From an uncultured Prevotellaceae bacterium (GTDB lineage: Bacteria > Bacteroidota > Bacteroidia > Bacteroidales > Bacteroidaceae), in contig ONCG01000007.1 in NCBI GenBank assembly GCA_900316285.1, positions 62,001 through 126,000 on the forward strand: a DNA stretch of 64,000 nt, written 5' to 3'. The notes beneath the pieces are model-generated. The model was not told the DNA's origin. It searched no databases and saw only the letters and a program-made list of their open reading frames with translations. The position numbers and the translations under genes were made by a program. Position 1 is the stretch's first letter, and the number at the start of each line of letters is the position of its first letter. Below, piece after piece: positions 52,457 to 60,575 of this stretch.

Positions 52457-53569
52457 ATGATAGAAAACAACCGAATATTACAAAAGCTCGACGGCCTTGA
52501 AGCTCGCTTCGAGGAAGTCTCTACACTCATTACCGATCCTGATGTTATCAGCGACCAGCAACGCTTTGTGAAACTCACTAAGGAATACAAGGACCTCTCC
52601 GACATCATGGACGTTCGCAAGCGATACATCGCCTGTCTGAACTCTATCAGCGAGGCCAAGGACATCCTTGCCAACGAAACCGACCCCGAGATGAAGGAGA
52701 TGGCTCGCGAGGAGCTGGCCACCAACGAAGAACTTCAACCCAAGCTTGAAGAAGAAATCAAGATTGCTCTCGTGCCTAAAGATCCTGAGGACGCCAAGAA
52801 CGTGCAGATGGAAATCCGCGCTGGAACGGGTGGCGACGAAGCTTGTCTCTTTGCCGGCGACTTGTTTAAGATGTACAAAAGTTTTTGCGAGTCGAAGGGC
52901 TGGCAACTCTCCGTCACCGACTTCAACGAAGGTGCCGTCGGCGGTTTCAAGGAAATCGACTTCGCCGTATCGGGTGCTGATGTCTATGGCACATTGAAGT
53001 ACGAGTCGGGTGTGCATCGTGTTCAGCGTGTACCCGTCACCGAGTCGAATGGTCGCATGCAGACCTCGGCTGCTACCGTTGCCGTATTGCCCGAGGCCGA
53101 CAAGTTCGAGGTACACATCAACGAAGGCGAGATCAAGTGGGACACCTTCCGCTCATCGGGTGCTGGTGGTCAGAACGTGAACAAGGTGGAATCGGGTGTT
53201 CGCCTGCGCTATATGTGGAAGAATCCCAACACGGGTGAGAGCGAGGAGATACTCATTGAGTGTACTGAGACACGCGACCAACCGAAGAACAAGGAGCGTG
53301 CCCTCTCGCGCCTCTACACGTTTATCTACGACCGCGAACACCAGAAGTATGTCGACGACATCGCCTCCCGCCGCAAGAGCCTCGTCTCCACCGGCGACCG
53401 TTCGGCCAAGATTCGCACCTACAACTTCCCGCAAGGGCGCGTCACCGATCATCGCATCGGCTTCACCACTCACGACCTTCAAGGTTTCCTCGGTGGCGAC
53501 ATCCAACCCATGATAGATGCTCTCACCGTGGCCGAGAACGCCGAGCGCATGAAAGATAGCGAACTATAA
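52457..53569 (+). CDS. prfA: Peptide chain release factor 1
   Basis: 370 residues. The GGQ motif is in RSSGAGGQNVNKVESGVRL (about 233-251) and EIRAGTGGDEACLFAGDL marks the class. The anticodon-mimic region (SVTDFNEGAVGGFKEI) is present. It releases peptides at UAA and UAG. Confidence 0.96.
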   Translation: MIENNRILQKLDGLEARFEEVSTLITDPDVISDQQRFVKLTKEYKDLSDIMDVRKRYIACLNSISEAKDILANETDPEMKEMAREELATNEELQPKLEEEIKIALVPKDPEDAKNVQMEIRAGTGGDEACLFAGDLFKMYKSFCESKGWQLSVTDFNEGAVGGFKEIDFAVSGADVYGTLKYESGVHRVQRVPVTESNGRMQTSAATVAVLPEADKFEVHINEGEIKWDTFRSSGAGGQNVNKVESGVRLRYMWKNPNTGESEEILIECTETRDQPKNKERALSRLYTFIYDREHQKYVDDIASRRKSLVSTGDRSAKIRTYNFPQGRVTDHRIGFTTHDLQGFLGGDIQPMIDALTVAENAERMKDSEL

Positions 53570-53619
53570 TAGTCCCGTCTGTTGTTATACCATAACAACA
53601 ACCATAAAGAAAGATAACC

Positions 53620-54444
53620 ATGACCAGAGAACAACTCATCCAGCAAATCTTCGCGAAGAAGTCATTTCTTTGCGTTGGCCTCGACACCGATGCCAAGAAG
53701 ATACCCGTTTGTCTGCTCGACCTGCACGATCCCATTTTTGAGTTCAACAAGGCCATCGTCGATGCCACCGCACCTTATTGCGTAGCCTACAAACCAAACC
53801 TCGCCTTCTATGAGGCACATGGCATTCATGGCATGAAGGCCTTCCAAAAAACCGTGGAGTACATCCGTGAGCAGCATCCACACCACTTCATCATCGCCGA
53901 TGCCAAACGTGGCGATATTGGTAATACATCAAAAATGTACGCGCGTACCTTCTTTGAAGAATATGACGTCGACGCCCTCACCATTGCTCCCTACATGGGT
54001 GAAGACTCCGTCACTCCCTTCCTCGAGTATGGCGGCAAGTGGGTCATCATGCTTGCACTCACTTCTAACAAAGGTTCGCTCGACTTCCAGTTGATGCAAG
54101 ACGAAAACGGAGAGCGTCTCTTTGAGAAAGTCATGCGCAAAGGTCAAGAATGGGGCACACCACAGAATATGATGTTCGTCGTAGGTGCTACGCGTGGCGA
54201 GATGTTCCGCGATGTTCGTCGTGTGGCTCCCGATCATTTCCTGCTTGTGCCTGGCGTGGGTGCTCAGGGTGGAAGTCTCGAAGAAGTGTGCCGTTATGGC
54301 ATGACCAAAGATTGCGGTCTGCTCGTTAACTCTTCGCGAGGCATCATCTATGCTTCAAACGACGATCACTTCGCTGAGATTGCCGGCAACAAAGCCCGCG
54401 AGATACAACAGCAGATGGCGGCCGAGCTTGCCCGTTTGGGGTAA
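53620..54444 (+). CDS. pyrF: Orotidine 5'-phosphate decarboxylase
   Basis: 274 residues, type 2 OMP decarboxylase. [40 protein letters not shown], and [23 protein letters not shown] contain the catalytic Lys-Asp cluster. It makes UMP. Followed 48 bp later by a strong bidirectional hairpin terminator. Confidence 0.95.
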   Translation: MTREQLIQQIFAKKSFLCVGLDTDAKKIPVCLLDLHDPIFEFNKAIVDATAPYCVAYKPNLAFYEAHGIHGMKAFQKTVEYIREQHPHHFIIADAKRGDIGNTSKMYARTFFEEYDVDALTIAPYMGEDSVTPFLEYGGKWVIMLALTSNKGSLDFQLMQDENGERLFEKVMRKGQEWGTPQNMMFVVGATRGEMFRDVRRVAPDHFLLVPGVGAQGGSLEEVCRYGMTKDCGLLVNSSRGIIYASNDDHFAEIAGNKAREIQQQMAAELARLG

Positions 54445-54491
54445 GCATAAGAACATACCTATCTTGGTCATACAATATCAAGGGGAAAAAG

Positions 54492-54527
54492 AAAAGAGGG
54501 TGTGTCAAATTGACACACCCTCTTTTT
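54492..54527. terminator. Bidirectional terminator between pyrF and tRNA-Thr
   Basis: A perfect 16-bp stem (54492-54507 with 54511-54526; arm AAAAGAGGGTGTGTCA) closed by a 3-base loop and flanked by A and T runs. It serves pyrF (+) and tRNA-Thr (-), whose 3' end is at 54529. Confidence 0.92.
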
Positions 54528-54528
54528 G

Positions 54529-54602
54529 AGCCTCTTGTCGGATTCGAACCAACGACCCCGAGATTACAAATCACGTGCTCTGGCCAACTGAGCTAAAGAG
54601 GC
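54529..54602 (-). tRNA. tRNA-Thr (anticodon TGT)
   Basis: 74 nt. Acceptor stem GCCTCTT/AAGAGGC, D-loop AGCTCAGTTGGCCAGAGC, anticodon loop with TTTGTAA (anticodon TGT, reads ACA and ACG/ACU weakly), T-arm with GGTTCGAATCC. CCA is not encoded. Promoter and a long structured leader lie upstream on the minus strand. Confidence 0.95.
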
Positions 54603-54757
54603 GGGTGGGCAAGCTACCCGTATCGCCCCACCCTGGGGGATTCACAGGGAGCTGGCCGTACGAGACTTGCCCGTTTATCAAAACGTTCGAGTGCCGCCTG
54701 CACTTGGCAAAGAACGACTTCTCTGCACGCACTCACGACCCTTGTTCGTTTTGCGGG
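54603..54757 (-). ncRNA. Structured RNA leader of tRNA-Thr, SRP-RNA-like in part
   Basis: About 155 nt lie between the -7 box and tRNA-Thr. Read on the minus strand, GGGCAAG (about 54666) pairs with CTTGCCC (about 54608), then CTCGTA with TACGGG and GCTCC with GGGGC, giving a long hairpin; upstream GAGTGC/GCACTC and CGTTC/GAACG form others. The apical part (GTGAATCCCCCAGGG... GGGTAG) resembles the small SRP RNA apex, but the diagnostic GGAA tetraloop and AGCA are missing. It may be an SRP relative, another ncRNA processed off the tRNA, or only a leader. Confidence 0.45.
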
Positions 54758-54759
54758 TG

Positions 54760-54790
54760 CAAAGGTACAAATAAATGTTCAAAGTCCAAA
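54760..54790 (-). promoter_or_regulatory. Promoter of the leader RNA and tRNA-Thr
   Basis: On the minus strand: TTTG (54787-54790), 19 bp, TACCTTTG (54760-54767). The sequence through it is nearly the same as the LysE promoter at 5314-5352, minus one 7-bp unit. Confidence 0.8.
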
Positions 54791-54883
54791 GGCCAAACAA
54801 GAAAGTTTTTCGGAATTAACAAAAATTTCACACTCTAATGCATTATTTTCGCTCGTTTAGTGGCATTGGTGGATATTTTTTTG

Positions 54884-54891
54884 TAATTTTG
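54884..54891 (+). promoter_or_regulatory. -7 box of the DUF4199-GT2 operon
   Basis: TAATTTTG, with a weak TTGG about 15 bp upstream, 95 bp before the DUF4199 ATG. Moderate evidence only. Confidence 0.5.
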
Positions 54892-54986
54892 CCGACTGAA
54901 ACCATATCTTGCTAATAGTACATCAAAACAAATAGCTCGATAGGGTTCAAATAGCGCGTTGCGCGTTGAATGAGGTACATATATAT

Positions 54987-55517
54987 ATGATTTCACCAGA
55001 TACGCTGATACAACTAAAAGCATTTGCCCGACAGGATGGGTTGTTGCTGGCCTTGTTTTGGACAGCCAGCTTCGCCATGACGATGATGGCACCCCAGTCC
55101 ATCTGGGGCAATGTGCTGGCTATGGCGACACCGTTCTTCATGGGTTGGCGCACAACTCTTTTCCGCGATGGTGCTCTCGATGGAGTCATTTCATTCCGAC
55201 GTGCAGTTGCTCACGGCATCTATAGCGTGTTCTATGCATCGCTGGTATTTGCGCTGGTTCAGTATGTGTACTTTCGTTTTCTCGACAACGGCACATTCAT
55301 GGGCATCATGAGCGATGGCGTGAAGGTCATCGAGGATCTCTACAAGCAGCAAGGCCTCAACACCAGCGAGATTACACAAAGCCTCGAGACAATGAGGAGC
55401 ATCTCGCCCGTACAATGGGCGTTTATGCTGATGCTTCAGAACATCACGATTGGCTCGCTTCTGGCCTTGCCCGTTGCTGCTTTTTGCAAGAGGAGTGTTC
55501 GTCGTGAACAGATTTAA
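54987..55517 (+). CDS. DUF4199 membrane protein
   Basis: 176 residues, four membrane segments (about 18-35, 40-56, 80-105, 140-165). The FRDGALDGVISFRRAVAHGIYSVFYASLV region matches DUF4199, a Bacteroidetes membrane family of unknown function. ATG 54987 is preferred to an upstream TTG at 54966. It precedes a glycosyltransferase by 37 bp, a conserved pairing in Bacteroidales. Confidence 0.85.
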   Translation: MISPDTLIQLKAFARQDGLLLALFWTASFAMTMMAPQSIWGNVLAMATPFFMGWRTTLFRDGALDGVISFRRAVAHGIYSVFYASLVFALVQYVYFRFLDNGTFMGIMSDGVKVIEDLYKQQGLNTSEITQSLETMRSISPVQWAFMLMLQNITIGSLLALPVAAFCKRSVRREQI

Positions 55518-55554
55518 AAGATAATTAAAGTAAAAAAGTAAAATATAAGAACGT

Positions 55555-56520
55555 ATGGACATATCGGTCGTTATTCCTCTTTATAATGAGGACGAATCGC
55601 TCGGCGAACTCTATAGTTGGATCGACAAAGTGATGAAAGCCAATAGCTTCAGCTACGAAGTTATTTTTGTGAACGATGGCTCTACAGACCATTCGTGGCA
55701 GGTCATCGACGACTTAAGCAAGCAATCGAACAACGTGAAGGGCATTTCTTTCCGTCGTAACTATGGCAAGAGTCCTGCACTCTATTGCGGCTTCAAGGAA
55801 GCGCAAGGTGACGTGGTGGTAACAATGGATGCCGACCTTCAGGATTCGCCGGATGAGATACCAGAACTCTATCGCATGATCATCGAAGACGGCTACGACT
55901 TGGTATCTGGCTACAAGCAGAAACGCTACGACCCGCTCTCGAAGACGTTACCCACGAAATTGTTTAATGCCACCGCCCGCAAAGTGAGCGGCATTAAGAA
56001 CTTGCACGACTTCAACTGCGGCCTGAAGGCCTATCGTCGCGATGTGGTGAAAAACATCGAGGTGTATGGTGAGATGCACCGCTACATTCCTTATCTCGCA
56101 AAGAACGCCGGATTCGACAAGATTGGCGAGAAGGTGGTCCATCACCAGGCTCGTAAGTATGGTTCATCGAAGTTCATGGGCTTGAACCGCTTTGTAAATG
56201 GTTATCTCGACTTGCTGACCCTTTGGTTCCTTTCTACATTCGGCAAGAAGCCGATGCACGTCTTCGGATTCCTCGGTAGCATCATGTTCCTCATTGGTTT
56301 CTTTTCGGTGTTAGGACTCGGCATCGATAAGCTCTGGTGTCTCGCCAACGGCATTCCTCAGCGTCTCATCACATCGTCGCCTTGGTTCTACATTGCCCTG
56401 ACCACCATGCTCATTGGTACGCAGCTGTTCCTGGCTGGTTTCCTCGGCGACCTCATTAGCCGTTCTTCGCAAAACCGTAACGACTACCAGATTAAAGAAA
56501 CGATAGGAATTGAGAGTTGA
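55555..56520 (+). CDS. Membrane-anchored GT2 glycosyltransferase (DPM1/GtrB-like)
   Basis: 321 residues. GT2 domain: VVIPLYNEDESLGEL, NDGSTDHSW, FRRNYGKSPALYCGF, DADLQDSPDEI (metal-binding DxD region), LHDFNCGLKAYRR. Two C-terminal membrane helices (about 230-260 and 273-300). Such enzymes transfer a sugar from a nucleotide donor to polyprenyl phosphate. Donor and acceptor are not determined. The C-terminus runs up to the 7-bp repeats that follow. Confidence 0.92.
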   Translation: MDISVVIPLYNEDESLGELYSWIDKVMKANSFSYEVIFVNDGSTDHSWQVIDDLSKQSNNVKGISFRRNYGKSPALYCGFKEAQGDVVVTMDADLQDSPDEIPELYRMIIEDGYDLVSGYKQKRYDPLSKTLPTKLFNATARKVSGIKNLHDFNCGLKAYRRDVVKNIEVYGEMHRYIPYLAKNAGFDKIGEKVVHHQARKYGSSKFMGLNRFVNGYLDLLTLWFLSTFGKKPMHVFGFLGSIMFLIGFFSVLGLGIDKLWCLANGIPQRLITSSPWFYIALTTMLIGTQLFLAGFLGDLISRSSQNRNDYQIKETIGIES

Positions 56521-56556
56521 AAGTTGAGAGTGGAGAGTTTTGATAACCTTCGACTA

Positions 56557-56598
56557 GAAACTTGAAACTTGAAACTTGAAACTCGAAACTAGAAACTT
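56557..56598. repeat. 7-bp tandem repeat (GAAACTT)x6
   Basis: Units at 56557, 56564, 56571, 56578 (GAAACTC), 56585 (GAAACTA) and 56592; a further GAAACTT at 56614. In the gap between the GT2 gene and the DUF6452-like gene. It is the same length and similar base content as the CTTTGAA heptads at 5307. Confidence 0.95.
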
Positions 56599-56631
56599 GA
56601 TACTATAATTTTTGAAACTTGTATAGAACTA

Positions 56632-57126
56632 GTGGATAAGCATTCGTACATCATACGTTGTTGCATGGTTTTGTGGGGCCTACTCGTTGTGTCCTGTAGC
56701 AGTATCGATTGCCCGTTGAACAATCGTGTCCACGTCATCTACAAACTACAAGGTGATGAGACACCCCTGAGCGACTCGCTGACCATTTCGACAAACCGTA
56801 TCAACAGAAACGATACGGTGTTGCTCAACCATGTAGTCAACACCGATAGTTTCCAGATTCCCATCAGCTACCAGCGCCCAGAGGATGTGCTCTATTTCCG
56901 CCGTAGCAACAACACGGGATTGAATATGATCGACACGGTGATTATCAAAAAGGAGGACGTGCCACACTTCGAGTCCATCGATTGCAGTCCAAACTTCTTC
57001 CACACCATCAAGAGCGTCCAACATACTCGGCTTGGTATCGACTCTATCATCATCAATAAAGCAAACGTGACTTATGACACATCGAAGCCACACCTATTTA
57101 TATATTTTAAGCATCTGTATCAGTAG
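56632..57126 (+). CDS. DUF6452-like lipoprotein
   Basis: 164 residues from a GTG start. Signal peptide with lipobox LVVSC (cysteine at residue 22), then SSIDCPLNNRVHVIYKL, the start of the DUF6452-type beta-rich domain. A later ATG (56665) would remove the positively charged N-terminus, so GTG is preferred. The gene overlaps the next by 53 bp. Unknown function; presumed outer-membrane-anchored. Confidence 0.7.
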   Translation: MDKHSYIIRCCMVLWGLLVVSCSSIDCPLNNRVHVIYKLQGDETPLSDSLTISTNRINRNDTVLLNHVVNTDSFQIPISYQRPEDVLYFRRSNNTGLNMIDTVIIKKEDVPHFESIDCSPNFFHTIKSVQHTRLGIDSIIINKANVTYDTSKPHLFIYFKHLYQ

Positions 57127-57769
57127 TCTTCTGATGCTCAAGCCTTCGCCGATGCTAGCTCAAGACGCGGTGCCTGCCGCGCCTCTGAGAGGTGACACCA
57201 CGGCTTTCTTCAGAGGGTTTTCCGTAATGACCGACCTCGTAGGACCGGCACAGCTTGCCTTTGGCGACTACGGGCAATGGGAAGTAGGTGCAAGGCTGAA
57301 CATCAAAGATAAGTATTTCCCCATCGTTGAACTGGGTATCGGAAAGGCCGACGCCGACGATCCTGCCACTCACCTCACCTATAAGACCAGCGCTCCCTAT
57401 GGCCGTATCGGTATCGATTTCAATCTCATGCGCAACAAGCACGACGACTACCGCCTCTATGGAGGCATGCGCTATGCCTACACCAAATATCAGTTCGACC
57501 TGTTCTGCCCGGGTGTTGAGGACCCGGTATGGCGAGAGTCTGCCGACTTCCGTGCCGACGATGTTGACTGCTACTACCATTGGTTGGAATTTGCCTTCGG
57601 CATCGATGCAAAGATCTGGGGACCTGTGCGCATGGGATGGTCGGCACGCTACAAGCGCCGTTTGTTCCACGATGATGGTTTTGTAGGGCGTTCGTGGTAT
57701 GTACCTGGCTATGGCAAGCAGGGAAATGCACGCTTAGGCGGTACATTCAATGTGATTATAGAGTTCTAA
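57074..57769 (+). CDS. DUF6048-like outer membrane protein
   Basis: 231 residues. Signal peptide (cleavage near MLAQDA), then beta-strand-rich sequence with alternating aromatic residues (YGQWEVGARLNIKDKYFPIVELGIG, YRLYGGMRYAYTKYQFDLF) ending NVIIEF, the pattern of a small beta-barrel. Overlaps the end of the preceding lipoprotein gene by 53 bp in another frame, suggesting translational coupling of two envelope partners. Confidence 0.8.
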   Translation: MTHRSHTYLYILSICISSLLMLKPSPMLAQDAVPAAPLRGDTTAFFRGFSVMTDLVGPAQLAFGDYGQWEVGARLNIKDKYFPIVELGIGKADADDPATHLTYKTSAPYGRIGIDFNLMRNKHDDYRLYGGMRYAYTKYQFDLFCPGVEDPVWRESADFRADDVDCYYHWLEFAFGIDAKIWGPVRMGWSARYKRRLFHDDGFVGRSWYVPGYGKQGNARLGGTFNVIIEF

Positions 57770-57782
57770 CCACTTACCTCCG

Positions 57783-58865
57783 ATGCGAATGAAGCGAAAA
57801 CTACTCTGGCAGATACCGCTATTGTTGTTCCTTGTTATTGGTACCATCTACATCGCACGGCAGGAACGCAGCAAACCCTTTCAGCATAACGAAGGTAGGA
57901 TTTTCGGAACTATCTATCATCTGACCTATCAGTGTGAGCGCGATTTGCAGAAAGAGATCGAGGCTGAATTGATGAAAGTCGACCGTTCTTTGTCGATGTT
58001 CAACGACTCGTCCGTAATCTCCCACGTCAACAATGGCCAGCTTGAAATCCCCAATTCTGCCGAAGGAAAAATGTTCCTCGACGTTTTTCAGATGGCCATG
58101 AAGATTTCGCAAGAAACACAAGGAGCCTTCGACATCACCGTTGCGCCATTAGTCAATGCTTGGGGATTCGGCTTCAAGCAAGGCGACATGCCTTCTCCAC
58201 AAACCATCGATTCGCTTAGACAATTTGTGGGGTTCGAACGCGTTCAGTTGATTGCTGATGGCCGTAAGCATCGCATCGCAAAAGACGACCCACGCACCAT
58301 GCTCGACTGCTCGGCTATCGCCAAAGGATACGGAACCGATATCGTTGCCCGCTATCTCAGAAGCCGCGATGTACAAAACTACATGGTTGAGATTGGAGGC
58401 GAAGTTGTTGTCGACGGACACAACGAACGTGGCGAGCAATGGAGAATCGGCGTCAGCAAACCTACTGAAGACCCAACGAGCACAAGCAACGAGTTGCAGA
58501 CCATTATCAGCTTACCTCTTACTGCATCTGGTAGCAATTCGCCAAAGCTGAAAGCACTTGCCACCAGTGGCAACTATCGCAACTTTTATTACAAGGACGG
58601 CAAGCGATACGCTCATACCATTGACCCCCGCACTGGTCGACCCGTACAACACAACATACTCTCGGCCACCGTCCTCGCACCCAGCTGCGCTATGGCCGAT
58701 GCCTATGCAACTTCATTCATGGTGATGGGATTAAAGGAAGCCCAGCAGATTCTCGCACAACACCCGGAGCTCATGGCCTACCTCATCTATACCGATGAAA
58801 AAGGCAACTATGCCATTTGGCAATCGGAAGGAATGAAAACCGCGGATGATGCTGAAAACAATTAA
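57783..58865 (+). CDS. apbE: FAD:protein FMN transferase
   Basis: 360 residues. N-terminal membrane anchor (about 10-27) without a lipobox cysteine. ApbE parts: MFNDSSVISHVNN, LDCSAIAKGYGTDIVA, GGEVVVDGHN, and YAHTIDPRTGRPVQHNILSATV with the metal-binding aspartate; the C-terminus holds the CAMADAYATSFMVMG segment. It attaches FMN to threonines of NQR, RNF or related flavoproteins in the envelope. No acceptor genes lie nearby. Confidence 0.94.
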   Translation: MRMKRKLLWQIPLLLFLVIGTIYIARQERSKPFQHNEGRIFGTIYHLTYQCERDLQKEIEAELMKVDRSLSMFNDSSVISHVNNGQLEIPNSAEGKMFLDVFQMAMKISQETQGAFDITVAPLVNAWGFGFKQGDMPSPQTIDSLRQFVGFERVQLIADGRKHRIAKDDPRTMLDCSAIAKGYGTDIVARYLRSRDVQNYMVEIGGEVVVDGHNERGEQWRIGVSKPTEDPTSTSNELQTIISLPLTASGSNSPKLKALATSGNYRNFYYKDGKRYAHTIDPRTGRPVQHNILSATVLAPSCAMADAYATSFMVMGLKEAQQILAQHPELMAYLIYTDEKGNYAIWQSEGMKTADDAENN

Positions 58866-58925
58866 GTTGATGAACGAAACCGGACGATTCGTTAGGAAGA
58901 AATCATTAACTATCAATCAATAATT

Positions 58926-59600
58926 ATGTCTGAACAGCTGAACATATTCGATCGACTCCTGCTTCTACCGCTCTTTCAAGGTATGAACAGTACCGATTTG
59001 GGCTTGGTTGCTGGTCAGACAAAATTCGGATTCCATCATCACGAACAAGGGAAGACCATCATCAGCGAGGGCGACGTTTGCGACCATCTATGCTTTCTGA
59101 TGAAGGGAACGCTCGAAGTGACGGCCACCTCCTCTGATCATGGCTACATGTTCTCCGAGTTCATACAAGCTCCCGACATCCTTCAACCCGAGCACATCTT
59201 TGGTCTTAATCAGCATTACACTCGAAGTTTTACAACCGTAACTCCTTGCAACATCATGACCCTCGACAAATCGGAAGTCATGATGCTCACCGACGAGTAT
59301 CTGGTTTTCCGATTGAACCTGCTGAACATCATCTCCACACAGAGCCAGCGCCAGCAAAGAAGGTTGTGGCATACGCCCCCTGTCGACCTGCGGCAACGCA
59401 TCGCCCGCTTTTTCGAATCACATTGCCTGAAGCCTGCAGGACCCAAGACCGTTCATATCAAGATGACTCGTCTGGCAGAAGAACTCAATGACAGCCGTCT
59501 CGACATTTCAGTTGCTTTACACGAGATGCAAGACAAAGGACTCGTCGTTTTAAAACGGGGATGCATAGAGATTCCCGACCTACGCCTCTTGCTTTCATAA
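58926..59600 (+). CDS. Crp/Fnr-family transcriptional regulator
   Basis: 224 residues. N-terminal cyclic-nucleotide-binding-like domain (LFQGMNSTDLGLVAGQ, ISEGDVCDHLCFLMKGTLEV) and C-terminal winged helix (about 165-224: MTRLAEELNDSRLDISVALHEMQDKGLV). No FeS cysteine cluster is visible, so it is not a classic Fnr; the effector is unknown. 60 bp after apbE and 96 bp before rfbD. Confidence 0.9.
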   Translation: MSEQLNIFDRLLLLPLFQGMNSTDLGLVAGQTKFGFHHHEQGKTIISEGDVCDHLCFLMKGTLEVTATSSDHGYMFSEFIQAPDILQPEHIFGLNQHYTRSFTTVTPCNIMTLDKSEVMMLTDEYLVFRLNLLNIISTQSQRQQRRLWHTPPVDLRQRIARFFESHCLKPAGPKTVHIKMTRLAEELNDSRLDISVALHEMQDKGLVVLKRGCIEIPDLRLLLS

Positions 59601-59651
59601 AGAAAAGACGCTTTCAACATCAGCATTCTTGTGTGTTTGAAAAATAATTCG

Positions 59652-59659
59652 TACCTTTG
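59652..59659 (+). promoter_or_regulatory. -7 box of rfbD-prfC
   Basis: TACCTTTG, with CTTG about 20 bp upstream, 37 bp before the rfbD ATG. Confidence 0.65.
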
Positions 59660-59696
59660 CACCCTGAATTCAAACATGATCAATTAAAAGCATAAG

Positions 59697-60554
59697 ATGA
59701 ACATCCTGATTACTGGTTGCAACGGTCAGTTGGGCAACGAAATGCAGTTGCTCGAGAAAGAAGATGCCGCCAACAACTATTTCAATACCGATGTAGCTGA
59801 ACTCGATATCACCGACGTGGAAGCCATCGAACAATTTCTTGCTGCCAACAATATTGACGGCATCGTGAACTGTGCCGCTTATACAGCCGTCGACAAGGCC
59901 GAAGCCAACGAAGAGTTTTGCACGCTGCTCAATGCAGAGGCACCGGGCTATTTGGCACATGCCATCGAGAAACGAGGCGGCTGGATGATTCAAATCTCCA
60001 CCGATTATGTTTTCGATGGCACGCAACATATTCCCTATCAGGAAGACGAAGACACCTGCCCTAACAGCGTTTACGGACGAACAAAACTCGTCGGCGAGTT
60101 CAACGTGTTGAAACTCTGCCAGCAGTCAATGGTCATTCGCACAGCTTGGCTCTACAGCACCTTCGGAAACAACTTCGTGAAGACGATGATCCGCCTAGGC
60201 AACGAGAGGCCCGAACTTGGTGTTATTGCCGACCAGATAGGAACGCCCACTTATGCTCGCGACCTTGCACGAATCATCATGACGGCCATTAGCAAAGGCA
60301 TCCAGCCAGGCATCTACCACTTCACCAACGAGGGTGTTGCCTCGTGGTACGACTTCACGAAAGCCATTCATCGCCTAGCTGGCATCACCACCTGTCATGT
60401 AAGACCCTTGCACACCAGCGAGTATCCTACGGCAGCACAACGCCCACCCTACTCCGTCCTTGACAAGACGAAGATAAAGCAGACCTATGGCATTGAGATT
60501 CCCTATTGGGAAGAGTCGCTGAAGGAATGCATTGATAAACTGATGACAAAGTAG
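59697..60554 (+). CDS. rfbD: dTDP-4-dehydrorhamnose reductase
   Basis: 285 residues, extended short-chain dehydrogenase. NILITGCNGQLGNEM for NADP, ISTDYVFDG, and the catalytic SVYGRTKLVGE (YxxxK). It completes dTDP-L-rhamnose. RfbA, B and C are not in the window. 21 bp ahead of prfC. Confidence 0.95.
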   Translation: MNILITGCNGQLGNEMQLLEKEDAANNYFNTDVAELDITDVEAIEQFLAANNIDGIVNCAAYTAVDKAEANEEFCTLLNAEAPGYLAHAIEKRGGWMIQISTDYVFDGTQHIPYQEDEDTCPNSVYGRTKLVGEFNVLKLCQQSMVIRTAWLYSTFGNNFVKTMIRLGNERPELGVIADQIGTPTYARDLARIIMTAISKGIQPGIYHFTNEGVASWYDFTKAIHRLAGITTCHVRPLHTSEYPTAAQRPPYSVLDKTKIKQTYGIEIPYWEESLKECIDKLMTK

Positions 60555-60575
60555 TAGAACAACATCCATAATCCT

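Noticed and set aside
54603-54757. Confident call of a canonical small SRP RNA (ffs)
   Set aside because: The GGAA tetraloop and the AGCA segment needed for Ffh binding are not present; kept only as a candidate structured RNA.
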